Shown: positions 17,492 to 27,056 of the stretch, in pieces
Position numbering within the stretch: position 1 is the first letter of the stretch
Layout: each line of letters opens with the position of its first letter
Translations under genes and position numbers: made by a program
The notes under the pieces: model-generated
Database searches by the model: none
Told to the model about the DNA's origin: nothing
Seen by the model: only the letters and a program-made list of their open reading frames with translations
From: Alicyclobacillus acidiphilus NBRC 100859
GTDB lineage: Bacteria > Bacillota > Bacilli > Alicyclobacillales > Alicyclobacillaceae
Assembly: GCF_001544355.1 (NCBI RefSeq)
Contig: NZ_BCQI01000034.1
Span: 1 to 32,891, forward strand
DNA: 32,891 nucleotides
Reading direction: 5' to 3'

Positions 17492-19030
17492 ATGCAGGAC
17501 CATGAGGTCGTCGCCGTACTCGATTTCGGCGGCCAGTACAATCAATTGATTGCGCGAAGAATTCGCGAGTTAGGCGTATTTTCCGAGTTGCTGCCGTTCG
17601 ATGTGCCGCTTGCCGAACTGCGTCAAAAGCCCCTCAAAGGCATCATCTTCTCCGGGGGCCCCAACAGCGTCTTCGCGGAAGGCGCGCCAACCGTGGATCC
17701 GGCAATTTTCGATCTCGGCGTGCCGATTCTCGGCATCTGTTACGGCATGCAGTTGATTGCCAAGTTGTTTGACGCCGAAGTATCCCGCGGCGCCGTGCGG
17801 GAATACGGCCGGGCTCACATGCGGATCGAAGCGGGCGGAACCGCGTTGTTCGCGGGGCAGCCGGAGACGCAAAACGTCTGGATGAGCCACAGCGACGTCG
17901 TGACGCGCGTTCCAAGCCGCTTTCAGTTGGACGCGGTGACGGACTCCGGCACGATTGCCGCCATGAGCTGCCCAGAGCAAGGCATCTTCGCCGTCCAATA
18001 CCACCCAGAGGTCCATCACAGCGATCACGGCACGGCTCTGCTGCGCAACTATCTATTCGAGATCTGTCGCTGCCGCGGCGACTGGACAATGCAGGGGCTG
18101 ATTGAAGAGTCCGTCGCCAGCATCCGCGCCCAAGTCGGGAATGCCCGCGTGCTCTGCGCGCTGTCCGGCGGCGTGGATTCGTCGGTCGCGGCGGCTTTGG
18201 TGCATCGCGCCATCGGATCGCAGCTCACCGCGGTGTTTGTCGATCACGGCTTGCTCCGCAAAGGCGAGAGTGACGCCGTGATGCAGAACCTCGGCGGTCA
18301 GCTTGGCATCGACGTCGTCCGCGTCGACGCCCGCAATCGCTTCCTTGGCAAATTGGCAGGCGTCTCCGATCCCGAGCGCAAACGCAAGATCATCGGTGAA
18401 GAATTTATCCGGGTGTTCGAGGCGGAGTCCGAACGTCTGGGACCTTTCGACTACCTTGTGCAAGGAACCTTGTACACGGACATCGTCGAAAGCGGCACAA
18501 AGACGGCCGCAACCATCAAGTCGCATCACAATGTCGGCGGTTTGCCCGAAGATGTCCAGTTTCAGATCATCGAACCGCTGCGCGAACTGTTTAAGGACGA
18601 GGTGCGCAAGCTCGGCGAAGAACTGGGGCTGCCGAGCGAACTCGTCTGGCGGCAGCCGTTCCCTGGCCCAGGTCTGGCGATTCGCGTCATGGGCGACGTG
18701 ACGGAGGAAAAGCTCGCTGTCGTCCGCGAATCGGACGCGATTTTGCGCGAGGAAATCGCGAAGGCGTCGCTCGATCGCGAGATTTGGCAGTACTTCACGG
18801 TCTTGACGAGCAACCGCACGGTCGGCGTCATGGGCGACGAACGGACGTACGCGCACACGTTGGCCATTCGGGCGGTCCACTCCCAGGAGGGAATGACGGC
18901 CGACTTCGCCCGCATTCCGTGGGACGTGCTGGCGCGGATCTCGACGCGCATCGTCAACGAAATCCCGGAGGTCAACCGCGTGGTGTACGACATTACGTCG
19001 AAGCCGCCTGCGACCATCGAGTGGGAATAG
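17492..19030 (+). CDS. guaA: GMP synthase (glutamine-hydrolysing)
   Basis: Converts XMP to GMP with ATP and glutamine; 512 aa, full length. The N-terminal class I amidotransferase domain has nucleophile C83 in GICYGMQ and the His/Glu pair in HPEVHH (H171, E173). The central ATP pyrophosphatase domain has the P-loop LSGGVDSS (224-231). The C-terminal dimerisation domain has [12 protein letters not shown] and ends in PPATIEWE. The ATG at 17492 follows AAAGGAT; an upstream in-frame start at 17453 would lie in the terminator tail. It has its own promoter and guanine riboswitch, so it is feedback-controlled by its end product. It lies directly upstream of the purine operon, separated by 148 bp holding a PurR-type site. 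Confidence 0.99.
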   Translation: MQDHEVVAVLDFGGQYNQLIARRIRELGVFSELLPFDVPLAELRQKPLKGIIFSGGPNSVFAEGAPTVDPAIFDLGVPILGICYGMQLIAKLFDAEVSRGAVREYGRAHMRIEAGGTALFAGQPETQNVWMSHSDVVTRVPSRFQLDAVTDSGTIAAMSCPEQGIFAVQYHPEVHHSDHGTALLRNYLFEICRCRGDWTMQGLIEESVASIRAQVGNARVLCALSGGVDSSVAAALVHRAIGSQLTAVFVDHGLLRKGESDAVMQNLGGQLGIDVVRVDARNRFLGKLAGVSDPERKRKIIGEEFIRVFEAESERLGPFDYLVQGTLYTDIVESGTKTAATIKSHHNVGGLPEDVQFQIIEPLRELFKDEVRKLGEELGLPSELVWRQPFPGPGLAIRVMGDVTEEKLAVVRESDAILREEIAKASLDREIWQYFTVLTSNRTVGVMGDERTYAHTLAIRAVHSQEGMTADFARIPWDVLARISTRIVNEIPEVNRVVYDITSKPPATIEWE

Positions 19031-19060
19031 ATGCAGGCCGACAGCCTGGCCGTTGTGAAT

Positions 19061-19104
19061 GGTTCCGAACATTTTTGTTGAATTCGATAAAAATGTTCGG
19101 AACC
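19061..19104. promoter_or_regulatory. PurR-type double PurBox before purB
   Basis: A 16-bp perfect inverted repeat: GGTTCCGAACATTTTT (19061-19076) and its complement (19089-19104), with a 12-bp spacer. Each arm contains the CCGAACATT core of the Bacillales PurBox, and the two cores face each other at the distance expected for a PurR dimer. A -10-like TACGAT lies at 19120-19125, so the second box would cover the -35. PurR in this lineage responds to PRPP; purR itself is not in the window. The palindrome lacks a U-tract, so it is not a guaA terminator. Confidence 0.85.
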
Positions 19105-19178
19105 AGGGCTGGTTCGTGTTACGATAGAGAGAGAAACAGGGGAAAACCCTCAACGAGCAGGAGATAGGAGGACGTGGC

Positions 19179-20471
19179 GTGATCGATAGATATAGCCGTC
19201 CGGAGATGGCCAAGTTGTGGACGTTGGAAGCGCGGATGAAATGGTGGCTTGAGGTCGAAATCCTCGCGGTGGAAGCGTGGGCCGAACTCGGGGAGATTCC
19301 CGTCGAGGACGCCAAGAAGATCCGCGAGAACGCCAAGTTTGATGTCAATCGGGTGCTGGAAATTGAACAAGAGACACGACACGACGTCGTCGCTTTCACG
19401 CGGGCGGTGTCAGAATCGCTGGGTGAGGAGAAGAAGTGGGTGCACTATGGACTCACTTCGACCGATGTCGTCGACACCGCGCTGTCCGCTCAACTTCTGG
19501 AACCGATGGAAATCATTCGCAAGGATCTGCAGAGTTTGTTGGCCACCCTTGAGGATTTGGCGAAGGCGCACAAGTACACCATGATGATGGGGCGTACGCA
19601 CGGTGTCCACGCGGAACCGACGACCTTCGGCCTGAAGGCGGCTCTGTGGTACGCCGAGATCGAGCGCGATCTCGAGCGGTTCGACGCGGCCTGCGAACGT
19701 CTGCGCTACGGCAAAATCTCGGGCGCTGTCGGAACGTACGCGAATGTCGATCCGAGGATCGAAGAATCGGTTTGCACGCGCCTGGGGCTCAAACCGGCGC
19801 CAATCAGCACGCAGACACTGCAGCGAGATCGGCATGCGGAATTTATCTTTACACTCTCTTTGATTGGCACGACGCTCGATAAGATCGCCACGGAAATCCG
19901 CGGCCTGCAAAAATCGGAAATTCGCGAATTGGAAGAACCGTTCTACAAGGGGCAGAAGGGCTCATCTGCCATGCCGCACAAGCGCAACCCGGTTTCGTGC
20001 GAGCAGATTTCCGGGCTCTCCCGGGTGTTGCGCGGCTATGTCATTCCGGCGCTCGAAGACGTTCCGCTGTGGCATGAACGAGACATCAGCCACTCGTCCG
20101 TGGAGCGCGTGATCCTTCCCGATGCGACCATCCTGGTCGACTACCTCTTACATCGTATGAACCGCATTTTGACCGATTTGAACGTATATCCAGAGAACAT
20201 GCGCAAAAACATGGAGCGCACGCACGGTTTGGTCTTTTCGCAGCGGGTCCTGACCATGCTTATCGATAAGGGATTGTCGCGCGAAACGGCGTACGACACC
20301 GTACAGCCGCTGGCGATGCAGGCGTGGGAAGAGGCGAGATCGTTCAAGGAACTCGTTCAGGCTTCCGAAACCATCTCAGAGACGCTCAGCCCGGAGGAGA
20401 TCGACGCGTGCTTTGATCCGTCCTGGCACCTCAAACATGTGGACACCATTTTTCAGCGGTTCGGCTGGTGA
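19179..20471 (+). CDS. purB: Adenylosuccinate lyase
   Basis: Bifunctional lyase of 430 aa: it releases fumarate from SAICAR (to AICAR) and from adenylosuccinate (to AMP). The signature [10 protein letters not shown] lies at 262-271 and the catalytic-site [10 protein letters not shown] at 139-148 (H141). STDVVDTA near 95 is also typical. GTG start behind ATAGGAGG. It is the first gene of the pur operon here; in B. subtilis purE and purK precede it, but here guaA and the PurR site do. Confidence 0.98.
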   Translation: MIDRYSRPEMAKLWTLEARMKWWLEVEILAVEAWAELGEIPVEDAKKIRENAKFDVNRVLEIEQETRHDVVAFTRAVSESLGEEKKWVHYGLTSTDVVDTALSAQLLEPMEIIRKDLQSLLATLEDLAKAHKYTMMMGRTHGVHAEPTTFGLKAALWYAEIERDLERFDAACERLRYGKISGAVGTYANVDPRIEESVCTRLGLKPAPISTQTLQRDRHAEFIFTLSLIGTTLDKIATEIRGLQKSEIRELEEPFYKGQKGSSAMPHKRNPVSCEQISGLSRVLRGYVIPALEDVPLWHERDISHSSVERVILPDATILVDYLLHRMNRILTDLNVYPENMRKNMERTHGLVFSQRVLTMLIDKGLSRETAYDTVQPLAMQAWEEARSFKELVQASETISETLSPEEIDACFDPSWHLKHVDTIFQRFGW

Positions 20472-20486
20472 TAAGGAGTGGATATC

Positions 20487-21227
20487 GTGAGCGATACGCT
20501 GCTGTATGAGGGGAAAGCGAAGAAGGTGTTTGCCACGGCGGATCCCGGCGTCGTGCGGGTTGCCTACAAAGACGACGCAACGGCGTTCAACGGCTTGAAA
20601 AGGGGGCAGATCCAAGGGAAAGGCGCCATCAACAACCAGATGAGCAACCTCCTGTTTGCCTATCTGCAGGAACACGGCGTTCCCACGCACTTCATCGAAC
20701 AGGTGTCGGAACGCGAGACGCTCGTTCGTAAGGTGCGGATCATTCCGGTCGAAGTCGTCGTGCGCAATCTGGCCGCAGGGAGCTTTTCCAAACGGCTCGG
20801 CGTCGCGGAGGGCACGGATTTGCCGCAGGCGCTCGTCGAATTTTACTACAAGAACGACGAATTGGGCGATCCGCTGATCACGGATGATCACGCCGTCATT
20901 CTCGGCCTGGCCGAACGCGAGGAACTGGAGCAGCTTCGCTCTTTGGCGCTGCGCATCGATCACCTGCTCGTCAGCAAATTCTCCGACTGCGGTCTGCTGC
21001 TGGTCGACTTCAAAGTGGAGTTCGGCCGCACGCCGGACGGCGAGATCGTGCTGGCAGACGAAATTTCCCCGGACACGTGCCGGTTGTGGGATAGCGAGAC
21101 GAGAAAGAAACTCGACAAGGACCGCTTTCGCCAGGACTTGGGAGATGTCGAAGACGCGTACCAAGAGGTGTTCGCGCGCGTCAAGCTGGCCTGCGCGCAG
21201 TTGCCGAGGGAGGGACGATCCGTTTGA
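20487..21227 (+). CDS. purC: SAICAR synthetase
   Basis: Joins aspartate to CAIR with ATP to make SAICAR; 246 aa, standard for the bacterial enzyme. N-terminal [21 protein letters not shown], the [11 protein letters not shown] signature and [13 protein letters not shown] are all present. The GTG at 20487 follows AAGGAG (20473-20478); the alternative GTG at 20478 would overlap that site and is rejected. The stop overlaps the purS start. Confidence 0.98.
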   Translation: MSDTLLYEGKAKKVFATADPGVVRVAYKDDATAFNGLKRGQIQGKGAINNQMSNLLFAYLQEHGVPTHFIEQVSERETLVRKVRIIPVEVVVRNLAAGSFSKRLGVAEGTDLPQALVEFYYKNDELGDPLITDDHAVILGLAEREELEQLRSLALRIDHLLVSKFSDCGLLLVDFKVEFGRTPDGEIVLADEISPDTCRLWDSETRKKLDKDRFRQDLGDVEDAYQEVFARVKLACAQLPREGRSV

Positions 21228-21484
21228 AGACGTACGATGTGGAAGTTCGTGTTTGGTTGAAACCATCCGTGTTTGATCCGCAGGGCCACGCTGTCGAACA
21301 AGCTTTGCATACGCTTGGCTTCGAGGGTACAAGCGAGGTTCGCGTCGGCAAATACATGCATTTGAGCATCGGGGCCGCGGACGAATCCGCCGCTCGCAAG
21401 GCCGTCGAGGAGATGTGCGAGCGCGTCCTTTCGAACCCTGTCATGGAGACGTACGCGTACGAGCTGAAGGAGACGGTTCGATGA
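21224..21484 (+). CDS. purS: FGAM synthetase subunit PurS
   Basis: Small subunit of 86 aa that bridges PurQ and PurL in the three-part FGAM synthetase. [21 protein letters not shown] and the ferredoxin-like alternation are typical. The start is TTG inside a TTGA overlap with the purC stop, with GAGGGAGGG upstream. It ends in an ATGA overlap with purQ. Confidence 0.96.
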   Translation: MKTYDVEVRVWLKPSVFDPQGHAVEQALHTLGFEGTSEVRVGKYMHLSIGAADESAARKAVEEMCERVLSNPVMETYAYELKETVR

Positions 21485-22170
21485 AGTGGGCTGTGGTTGT
21501 GTTTCCGGGATCGAACTGCGATCACGACGCCGCTCAAGCCGTCCGCGACGTCACAGGCGACATGGTGGATCTGGTGTGGCACGATGTGACTGATCTCGCG
21601 GCCTACGACGCCATCATTCTGCCTGGCGGATTCTCCTACGGCGATTATCTGCGCAGCGGCGCGATCGCTCGTTTTTCGCCGGCGGTGGACGCCGTCGCCA
21701 AGGAAGCCGCCGCAGGCAAACTTGTTCTCGGCATTTGCAACGGATTTCAAGTGCTCACCGAGTCGCACCTGTTGCCTGGGGCATTACTCCGCAACGATCA
21801 CCTGCAGTTTCGCTGCGAAACGGTCGAATTGATCGTCGAAAACCACACCAGTCCGTTTACCTGCGCCTACCGTCCTGGCGAGCGCATTCGCATTCCCATC
21901 GCGCACGGCGAAGGCCGCTACTACGCGGACGAGACGCTGCGGCAACGGTTGGCTGCGGATGGGCGCATCGCCTTTCGGTACGCGGACAACCCCAACGGAT
22001 CGGTCGACGCCATTGCCGGCGTCCTCAATGACAGGGGCAACGTGCTTGGATTGATGCCGCATCCCGAGCGGGCTGTCGCGGCGTGGATGACGTCGCAGGA
22101 CGGCAGGCTGTTGTTTGAGTCGATGCACCGTTTTGTCGAGGAGGGATCGTATGCGCGAGCCAACGCCTGA
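21481..22170 (+). CDS. purQ: FGAM synthetase glutaminase subunit PurQ
   Basis: Class I glutaminase of 229 aa that supplies ammonia to PurL. Catalytic C86 lies in LGICNGFQ, and the His/Glu pair (H194, E196) in PHPERAV near the C-terminus. The start overlaps the purS stop (ATGA), and the last 20 bases overlap purL. It is a stand-alone glutaminase, in keeping with the small-type PurL downstream. Confidence 0.98.
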   Translation: MKWAVVVFPGSNCDHDAAQAVRDVTGDMVDLVWHDVTDLAAYDAIILPGGFSYGDYLRSGAIARFSPAVDAVAKEAAAGKLVLGICNGFQVLTESHLLPGALLRNDHLQFRCETVELIVENHTSPFTCAYRPGERIRIPIAHGEGRYYADETLRQRLAADGRIAFRYADNPNGSVDAIAGVLNDRGNVLGLMPHPERAVAAWMTSQDGRLLFESMHRFVEEGSYARANA

Positions 22171-24409
22171 GCAAATCCGCGACGAACAGATCTATCGTTC
22201 GCTCGGTCTGACCGACAGCGAGTACGCGTTGGTCGTCGAAAAACTCGGTCGACACCCGAACTACGTCGAAGCGGGCATCTTTGGCGTCCTCTGGTCGGAA
22301 CACTGTTCGTACAAGAGTTCGAAAGCGCACCTTCGCCGTTTTCCGACGAACGGTCGGCAGGTCTTGCAGGGCCCTGGCGAAAATGCGGGCGTTGTCGACA
22401 TCGGCGATGGGATGGCTGTCGCGTTCAAGATGGAGAGCCACAACCACCCGTCCGCCGTCGAACCGTACCAAGGCGCCGCCACTGGCGTCGGCGGCATTCT
22501 TCGCGACATCTTCACCATGGGCGCCCGCCCTGTCGCGTTTCTGGATTCATTGCGCTTCGGTCCTCTCGACGACGTCCGGACGCGGTATTTGTTTGAGCAG
22601 GTGGTTGCCGGCATTGGCGGCTACGGCAACTGCGTCGGCATTCCGACCGTCGGCGGCGAGGTCCAATTCAGTCCCACCTATCGCGGCAATCCATTGGTCA
22701 ATGCGATGTGCGTCGGCATTCTGCCGGCGGACGGCATGATGCGCGGCACTGCCACCGGCGTCGGCAATCCCGTCTTTGTCGTCGGCGCGAGAACGGGTCG
22801 TGACGGCATTCACGGCGCCACCTTCGCGTCGGCGGAGGACCCTGAGGAGAAGGAGCGATCCGCCGTACAGGTTGGCGATCCGTTCCTCGGCAAGCTGCTC
22901 ATGGAAGCGTGTCTGGAACTGATTGCCTCAGGGGCTGTCGTCGGTATTCAAGACATGGGCGCTGCCGGTTTGACATCTTCTTCTGCAGAGATGGCGAGTC
23001 GCGCGGGCGGGGGCATTGAGATGGTGCTGGATCATGTCCCGGTTCGCGAAGACGGCATGACGCCGTACGAAATGATGTTGTCTGAGTCGCAGGAACGGAT
23101 GCTGGTCGTCCTGGAGCGCGGGCGCGAGGACATCGCGTTTGAGATCTTCCGGCGTTACGGGCTCGAAGTGGCGGACGTCGGCCGCGTGACGGACGATGGC
23201 CGCTTGCGACTCTGCTGGCACGGCGAAGTGGTCGCGGATATTCCGGTGACCGCGCTGGTTGACGAGGCGCCAGTCTACGAACGGCCGATAGCGCCGTGGG
23301 CGGGGCCGCAGTTGGAAGACATTCCAACCACCCTCTCCATTCGCGACGCGTGGCTGCAATTGCTCGCGCATCCGAGTGTTGCGGACAAGCGTTGGGTGTA
23401 CCGTCAGTACGACACGATGGTGCGCGCGGCCACCGTGGAAGGGCCAGGCGCAGACGCGGCATTGGTGAAAGTGCCCGGCTTGGACAAAGCCATCGCGATG
23501 GCGACGGACGGCAATTCCCGCTACGTCGCGTTGAATCCCAAACGGGGCGGCCAAATCGCAGTCGCGGAGGCGGTGCGCAATTTGGCGACTGTGGGCGCGA
23601 AGCCGCTCGCCATCACGAACTGCTTGAACTTCGGGAATCCCGAGAAGCCGGACGTGATGCGGCAACTGAGCGATGCCATCGACGGCATGGCGGAAGCGTG
23701 TCTGGCTCTGGACACGCCGGTCGTCAGCGGCAATGTTTCCTTATATAACGAATCGCGCGGTGTCGATATTCAACCGACGCCGGTCGTCGGCGCCATTGGC
23801 GTCCTCGAAGGCATCCAGCGGCGAATCCCATCGACCCCGCCCAAGGCGCTCATCGAGGAACATTGGAGCGATTGGGCGTTGTGGATCCTGGGCCGCGAGG
23901 ACGATTGCCTGGATGGCACCTTGTACGGTGAACTCGCCGTCGGAAGGCCCGTTGGCGATGCGCCATACGTCAACTTGGCCGAAGAGCGCAGAGTACACGA
24001 CTTGCTGCAGACCTTGTCGGCGAAATCGATGGTTGTCGCCGCGCACGATGTCAGCGAGGGCGGCCTTGCCGTGACGGTGGCCGAGATGCTGATGGGTGTC
24101 GACGCGGGCGGCGAGATCGAATGCGCGGACGGGTTCAATCTGCACGGCTGGCTGTTTTCCGAGGCGCAGGGGCGCGTCGTCGTCGTCGTGGATCGCGCGC
24201 GGGCCGAGGCTTTGGGCGCCATCGCGGAAGCTGCAGGTGTGCCGGCTCGGCCACTCGGCAGTCTGGCCGAGCACAAGCAGATCGTGGTCAAGCTGGCGGG
24301 GCAGTCTGTTATGACACTTGGTATCGCGGAACTTCGCCAAGCGTACGAGGAAGCCATTCCTGCGGCGATGGCGGCGCATATCCAAGGCGTTGCGGAAGCG
24401 GGAGACTGA
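22151..24409 (+). CDS. purL: FGAM synthetase subunit PurL (small type)
   Basis: Synthetase subunit of 752 aa, the size of the form that needs separate PurS and PurQ. It converts FGAR to FGAM with ATP and ammonia. Motifs: [14 protein letters not shown] near the N-terminus, [26 protein letters not shown], and a second PurM-like half with [27 protein letters not shown] and [11 protein letters not shown]. The ATG at 22151 follows GAGGAGGG within the end of purQ. A 108-bp gap separates it from purF, the longest inside the operon. Confidence 0.98.
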   Translation: MREPTPEQIRDEQIYRSLGLTDSEYALVVEKLGRHPNYVEAGIFGVLWSEHCSYKSSKAHLRRFPTNGRQVLQGPGENAGVVDIGDGMAVAFKMESHNHPSAVEPYQGAATGVGGILRDIFTMGARPVAFLDSLRFGPLDDVRTRYLFEQVVAGIGGYGNCVGIPTVGGEVQFSPTYRGNPLVNAMCVGILPADGMMRGTATGVGNPVFVVGARTGRDGIHGATFASAEDPEEKERSAVQVGDPFLGKLLMEACLELIASGAVVGIQDMGAAGLTSSSAEMASRAGGGIEMVLDHVPVREDGMTPYEMMLSESQERMLVVLERGREDIAFEIFRRYGLEVADVGRVTDDGRLRLCWHGEVVADIPVTALVDEAPVYERPIAPWAGPQLEDIPTTLSIRDAWLQLLAHPSVADKRWVYRQYDTMVRAATVEGPGADAALVKVPGLDKAIAMATDGNSRYVALNPKRGGQIAVAEAVRNLATVGAKPLAITNCLNFGNPEKPDVMRQLSDAIDGMAEACLALDTPVVSGNVSLYNESRGVDIQPTPVVGAIGVLEGIQRRIPSTPPKALIEEHWSDWALWILGREDDCLDGTLYGELAVGRPVGDAPYVNLAEERRVHDLLQTLSAKSMVVAAHDVSEGGLAVTVAEMLMGVDAGGEIECADGFNLHGWLFSEAQGRVVVVVDRARAEALGAIAEAAGVPARPLGSLAEHKQIVVKLAGQSVMTLGIAELRQAYEEAIPAAMAAHIQGVAEAGD

Positions 24410-24450
24410 ACGGTTGTCCGAATTGAGCGGTTGTCGATATCGAAGTGATT

Positions 24451-24466
24451 GGCCGGAGGCCCGGCC
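24451..24466. other. Hairpin in the purL-purF gap
   Basis: GGCCGG (24451-24456) pairs with CCGGCC (24461-24466) over a 4-nt loop. There is no U-tract. It may affect processing or relative expression within the operon; weak evidence. Confidence 0.4.
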
Positions 24467-24517
24467 GCAGAGATAGGTGCGTAGCCTCGCGCTGCGCATC
24501 AAAAGGAGTGAGACGGC

Positions 24518-25978
24518 GTGGGTGAGTTGCGTGAACACCATGACACATTCGATCTCGACGCGGATAGACCACACGAGGAATGCGGCGTCTTTGGCATCTA
24601 TGGCCATCAACAAGCAGCTGCGCTCACGTACTATGGATTGGTCGCCCTGCAGCATCGGGGGCAGGAAGCGGCGGGCATCGCGTCGATCGACGGCGATCAC
24701 ATGTACAGCCACAAAGGACTCGGCTTGTTGACGGACGTCTTTCGGGACGGACAGCTGGAGCAGTTGCATGGGTACGGCGCCATTGGCCACGTTCGCTATT
24801 CGACGGCTGGAGCAAACACCATCCAGAACGCGCAACCGATCACGCTGAGCACATACGCCCGCAATTTCGCGATTGCGCACAACGGGAATTTGGTCAATGC
24901 CAAATGGCTGCGCATCCAACTGGAGCAAGACGGCTCGCTGTTTCAGACCACGGCGGATACCGAAGTCATCGCGCACCTTGTCGCCAAAGCTGGCGGCGGC
25001 AATCTGGCCGACGCGGTCGCGCAGGCCGCGAAGCGCATCGAGGGCGGGTTCGCGTTTCTGCTCCTCGGCGACGACGAGTTGATTGCCCTTCGCGATCCGC
25101 TGGGCCTGCGCCCGATGGTCCTGGGCAAGCTCGGCGACGCGTACGTCGTGGCTTCCGAATCGTGCGCGCTCGAGACAGTCGGCGCAACCTTGCTGCGCGA
25201 TGTCGAGCCTGGAGAATTGATCCGCGTGACGAAAGCGGGACTTATGTCGAGCCGTTTCGCCGAGCGTCGGCAGCGGCGCATGTGCACGTTTGAGCACGTG
25301 TACTTCGCACGTCCGGACAGCGACGTCGACGGCTGGAACGTGCACAGCGTGCGCAAGGGGCTGGGCAAGATGCTCGCCGAGAAATACCCCGTGGACGCGG
25401 ACATCGTGATCGGCGTGCCTGATTCGAGCGTGTCTGCGGCAGCCGGGTACGCCGAAGCCAGCCGTCTCCCGTTGGAGATGGGACTGGTCAAGAACAAATA
25501 CATCGCCCGCACCTTCATTCAACCTTCCCAAGATCTGCGGGACACTGGCGTTCGGCTCAAGCTCAACGCGGTGCGCTCCATCTGCGAGGGAAAGCGCGTC
25601 GTGTTGATCGACGATTCCATTGTCAGAGGAACCACCTCCCGCCGCATCGTCCGTCTCCTGCGCGACGCCGGCGCCACCGAGGTTCACGTGCGCATTTCGA
25701 GTCCGCCGTACGTCAGCCCATGTCACTATGGAATTGATACCGCGACGGCGGACGAGTTGATCGCGGCGCAGATGACGGTCGAGGAGATCCGCGACACCAT
25801 CGAGGCGGACAGCCTGGCGTTTTTGACGGTCGACGAACTGATGGAAGGCTTCGGGTTTCCCGCAGAGACGCCGGTACCGTTCTGCAACGCGTGTTTTACC
25901 CGCAGCTATCCGACGGAGTTGGTGGACCAGGACATGAAGCAAGGAAAATCAAACCATCTAGTGCATGCGGGGAGTTGA
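24518..25978 (+). CDS. purF: Amidophosphoribosyltransferase (committed step)
   Basis: Makes phosphoribosylamine from PRPP and glutamine; 486 aa. The N-terminal nucleophile is C22 in EECGVFGI, implying removal of a 21-residue propeptide, longer than the 11 of B. subtilis. The four Fe-S cysteines known from the Bacillus enzyme have counterparts: RMCTFEHVY, SPCHYG and the pair in PFCNAC. The PRPP loop VVLIDDSIVRGTTSRRIV is intact. GTG start behind AAAAGGAG. The oxygen-sensitive cluster type makes this the B. subtilis-like class. Confidence 0.99.
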   Translation: MGELREHHDTFDLDADRPHEECGVFGIYGHQQAAALTYYGLVALQHRGQEAAGIASIDGDHMYSHKGLGLLTDVFRDGQLEQLHGYGAIGHVRYSTAGANTIQNAQPITLSTYARNFAIAHNGNLVNAKWLRIQLEQDGSLFQTTADTEVIAHLVAKAGGGNLADAVAQAAKRIEGGFAFLLLGDDELIALRDPLGLRPMVLGKLGDAYVVASESCALETVGATLLRDVEPGELIRVTKAGLMSSRFAERRQRRMCTFEHVYFARPDSDVDGWNVHSVRKGLGKMLAEKYPVDADIVIGVPDSSVSAAAGYAEASRLPLEMGLVKNKYIARTFIQPSQDLRDTGVRLKLNAVRSICEGKRVVLIDDSIVRGTTSRRIVRLLRDAGATEVHVRISSPPYVSPCHYGIDTATADELIAAQMTVEEIRDTIEADSLAFLTVDELMEGFGFPAETPVPFCNACFTRSYPTELVDQDMKQGKSNHLVHAGS

Positions 25979-25983
25979 CGTGG

Positions 25984-27009
25984 ATGGACGCATATAAGCA
26001 GGCTGGCGTCGATATCGAAGCGGGGAATCAGGCGGCCCTGCGCTACAAGGCGTTGGCGAAGCGCACCGGGCGGCCGGAAGTGCTCGGTCAAATCGGCGGT
26101 TTTGCGAGCGGATTTGCGCTGGATCTCGCCAAGTATCCGAACCCTGTCCTCGTCTCTGGAACAGATGGCGTCGGCACCAAACTGAAAATCGCGTTCGCCG
26201 CAGGGCGGCACGACACCATCGGGATCGACTGCGTCGCCATGTGCGTCAACGACATTCTGACCGTCGGGGCGGAGCCCTTGTACTTTCTCGATTATCTCGC
26301 GACTGGACACCTGGAGGTCGACGTTGCGGAAGCGGTCGTCGCCGGCATTGCCGCGGGCTGTTTGGAAGCCGGCGCCGCCTTGGTTGGCGGCGAAACCGCC
26401 GAAATGCCAGGGATGTACGCGGCAGGCGAATACGATGTCGCCGGCTTCGCGGTCGGGGTCGTGAATCGCGACCAGATGATCACGGGCGACGAGACACAGG
26501 CTGGCGATGTCGTGCTGGGGCTGGCCTCGAGCGGCATCCACTCCAACGGCTATTCGCTGGTCCGCAAGCTGGTGGACGACGCTGGACTTCGCCTGGATCA
26601 AACGTTTCCCGGCGAATCAGCGACCGTGGCCGACGTGCTCCTTCGGCCGACGCGGATCTATGTGAAGCCGATTCAATCTTTGCTCGCTCTTCGGTTACCT
26701 GTGCGGGCAATGGCTCACATTACAGGTGGCGGGATCGTCGAGAACGTGCCGCGCGTACTGCCGGAAGGGCTGGGATTGGAGCTTGCGCGAAGCGCCTGGG
26801 AGCTTCCCAACGTGTTCCAATGGCTGCTGCGGCAGAGCGGCATGGCCTTCGAAGAGGCGGCCCGCGTCTGGAACCTAGGCGTCGGGTTCGTCATCATCAC
26901 CACCGAAGCGGCTGCGAACGACGTCGCGGAGCATCTCGCGGCCTCTGGCGAGACCGTGTACCGTCTGGGCAGGGTCCGGCAGGGGACGTCCGGTGTGCGC
27001 TGGGTCTGA
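25984..27009 (+). CDS. purM: AIR synthetase
   Basis: Closes the imidazole ring, FGAM to AIR, with ATP; 341 aa, standard. LVSGTDGVGTKLKIAF, GIDCVAMCVNDILTVGAEP, LVGGETAEMPGMY and MAHITGGGIVENVPR are all intact. The ATG at 25984 lies about 9 bases after GGGGAG, 5 bases beyond the purF stop. In B. subtilis purN follows; here purH follows after 47 bp. Confidence 0.98.
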   Translation: MDAYKQAGVDIEAGNQAALRYKALAKRTGRPEVLGQIGGFASGFALDLAKYPNPVLVSGTDGVGTKLKIAFAAGRHDTIGIDCVAMCVNDILTVGAEPLYFLDYLATGHLEVDVAEAVVAGIAAGCLEAGAALVGGETAEMPGMYAAGEYDVAGFAVGVVNRDQMITGDETQAGDVVLGLASSGIHSNGYSLVRKLVDDAGLRLDQTFPGESATVADVLLRPTRIYVKPIQSLLALRLPVRAMAHITGGGIVENVPRVLPEGLGLELARSAWELPNVFQWLLRQSGMAFEEAARVWNLGVGFVIITTEAAANDVAEHLAASGETVYRLGRVRQGTSGVRWV

Positions 27010-27056
27010 CGCGGCGGGATCGACACATGAGACAAACATCTCGAGGAGTGGATGAC

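Noticed and set aside
19061-19104. Terminator of guaA
   Set aside because: The stem is long but followed by GGGCTGG, not a T-tract; the arms match PurBox cores.
23741-25942. 733-aa minus-strand open frame
   Set aside because: It lies antisense to purL and purF, which have full motifs. GC-rich third positions produce such shadows.
26241-27056. N-terminal extension of purH across purM
   Set aside because: The upstream part is purM read in another frame; the GTG at 27057 with GAGGAG is the proper start.
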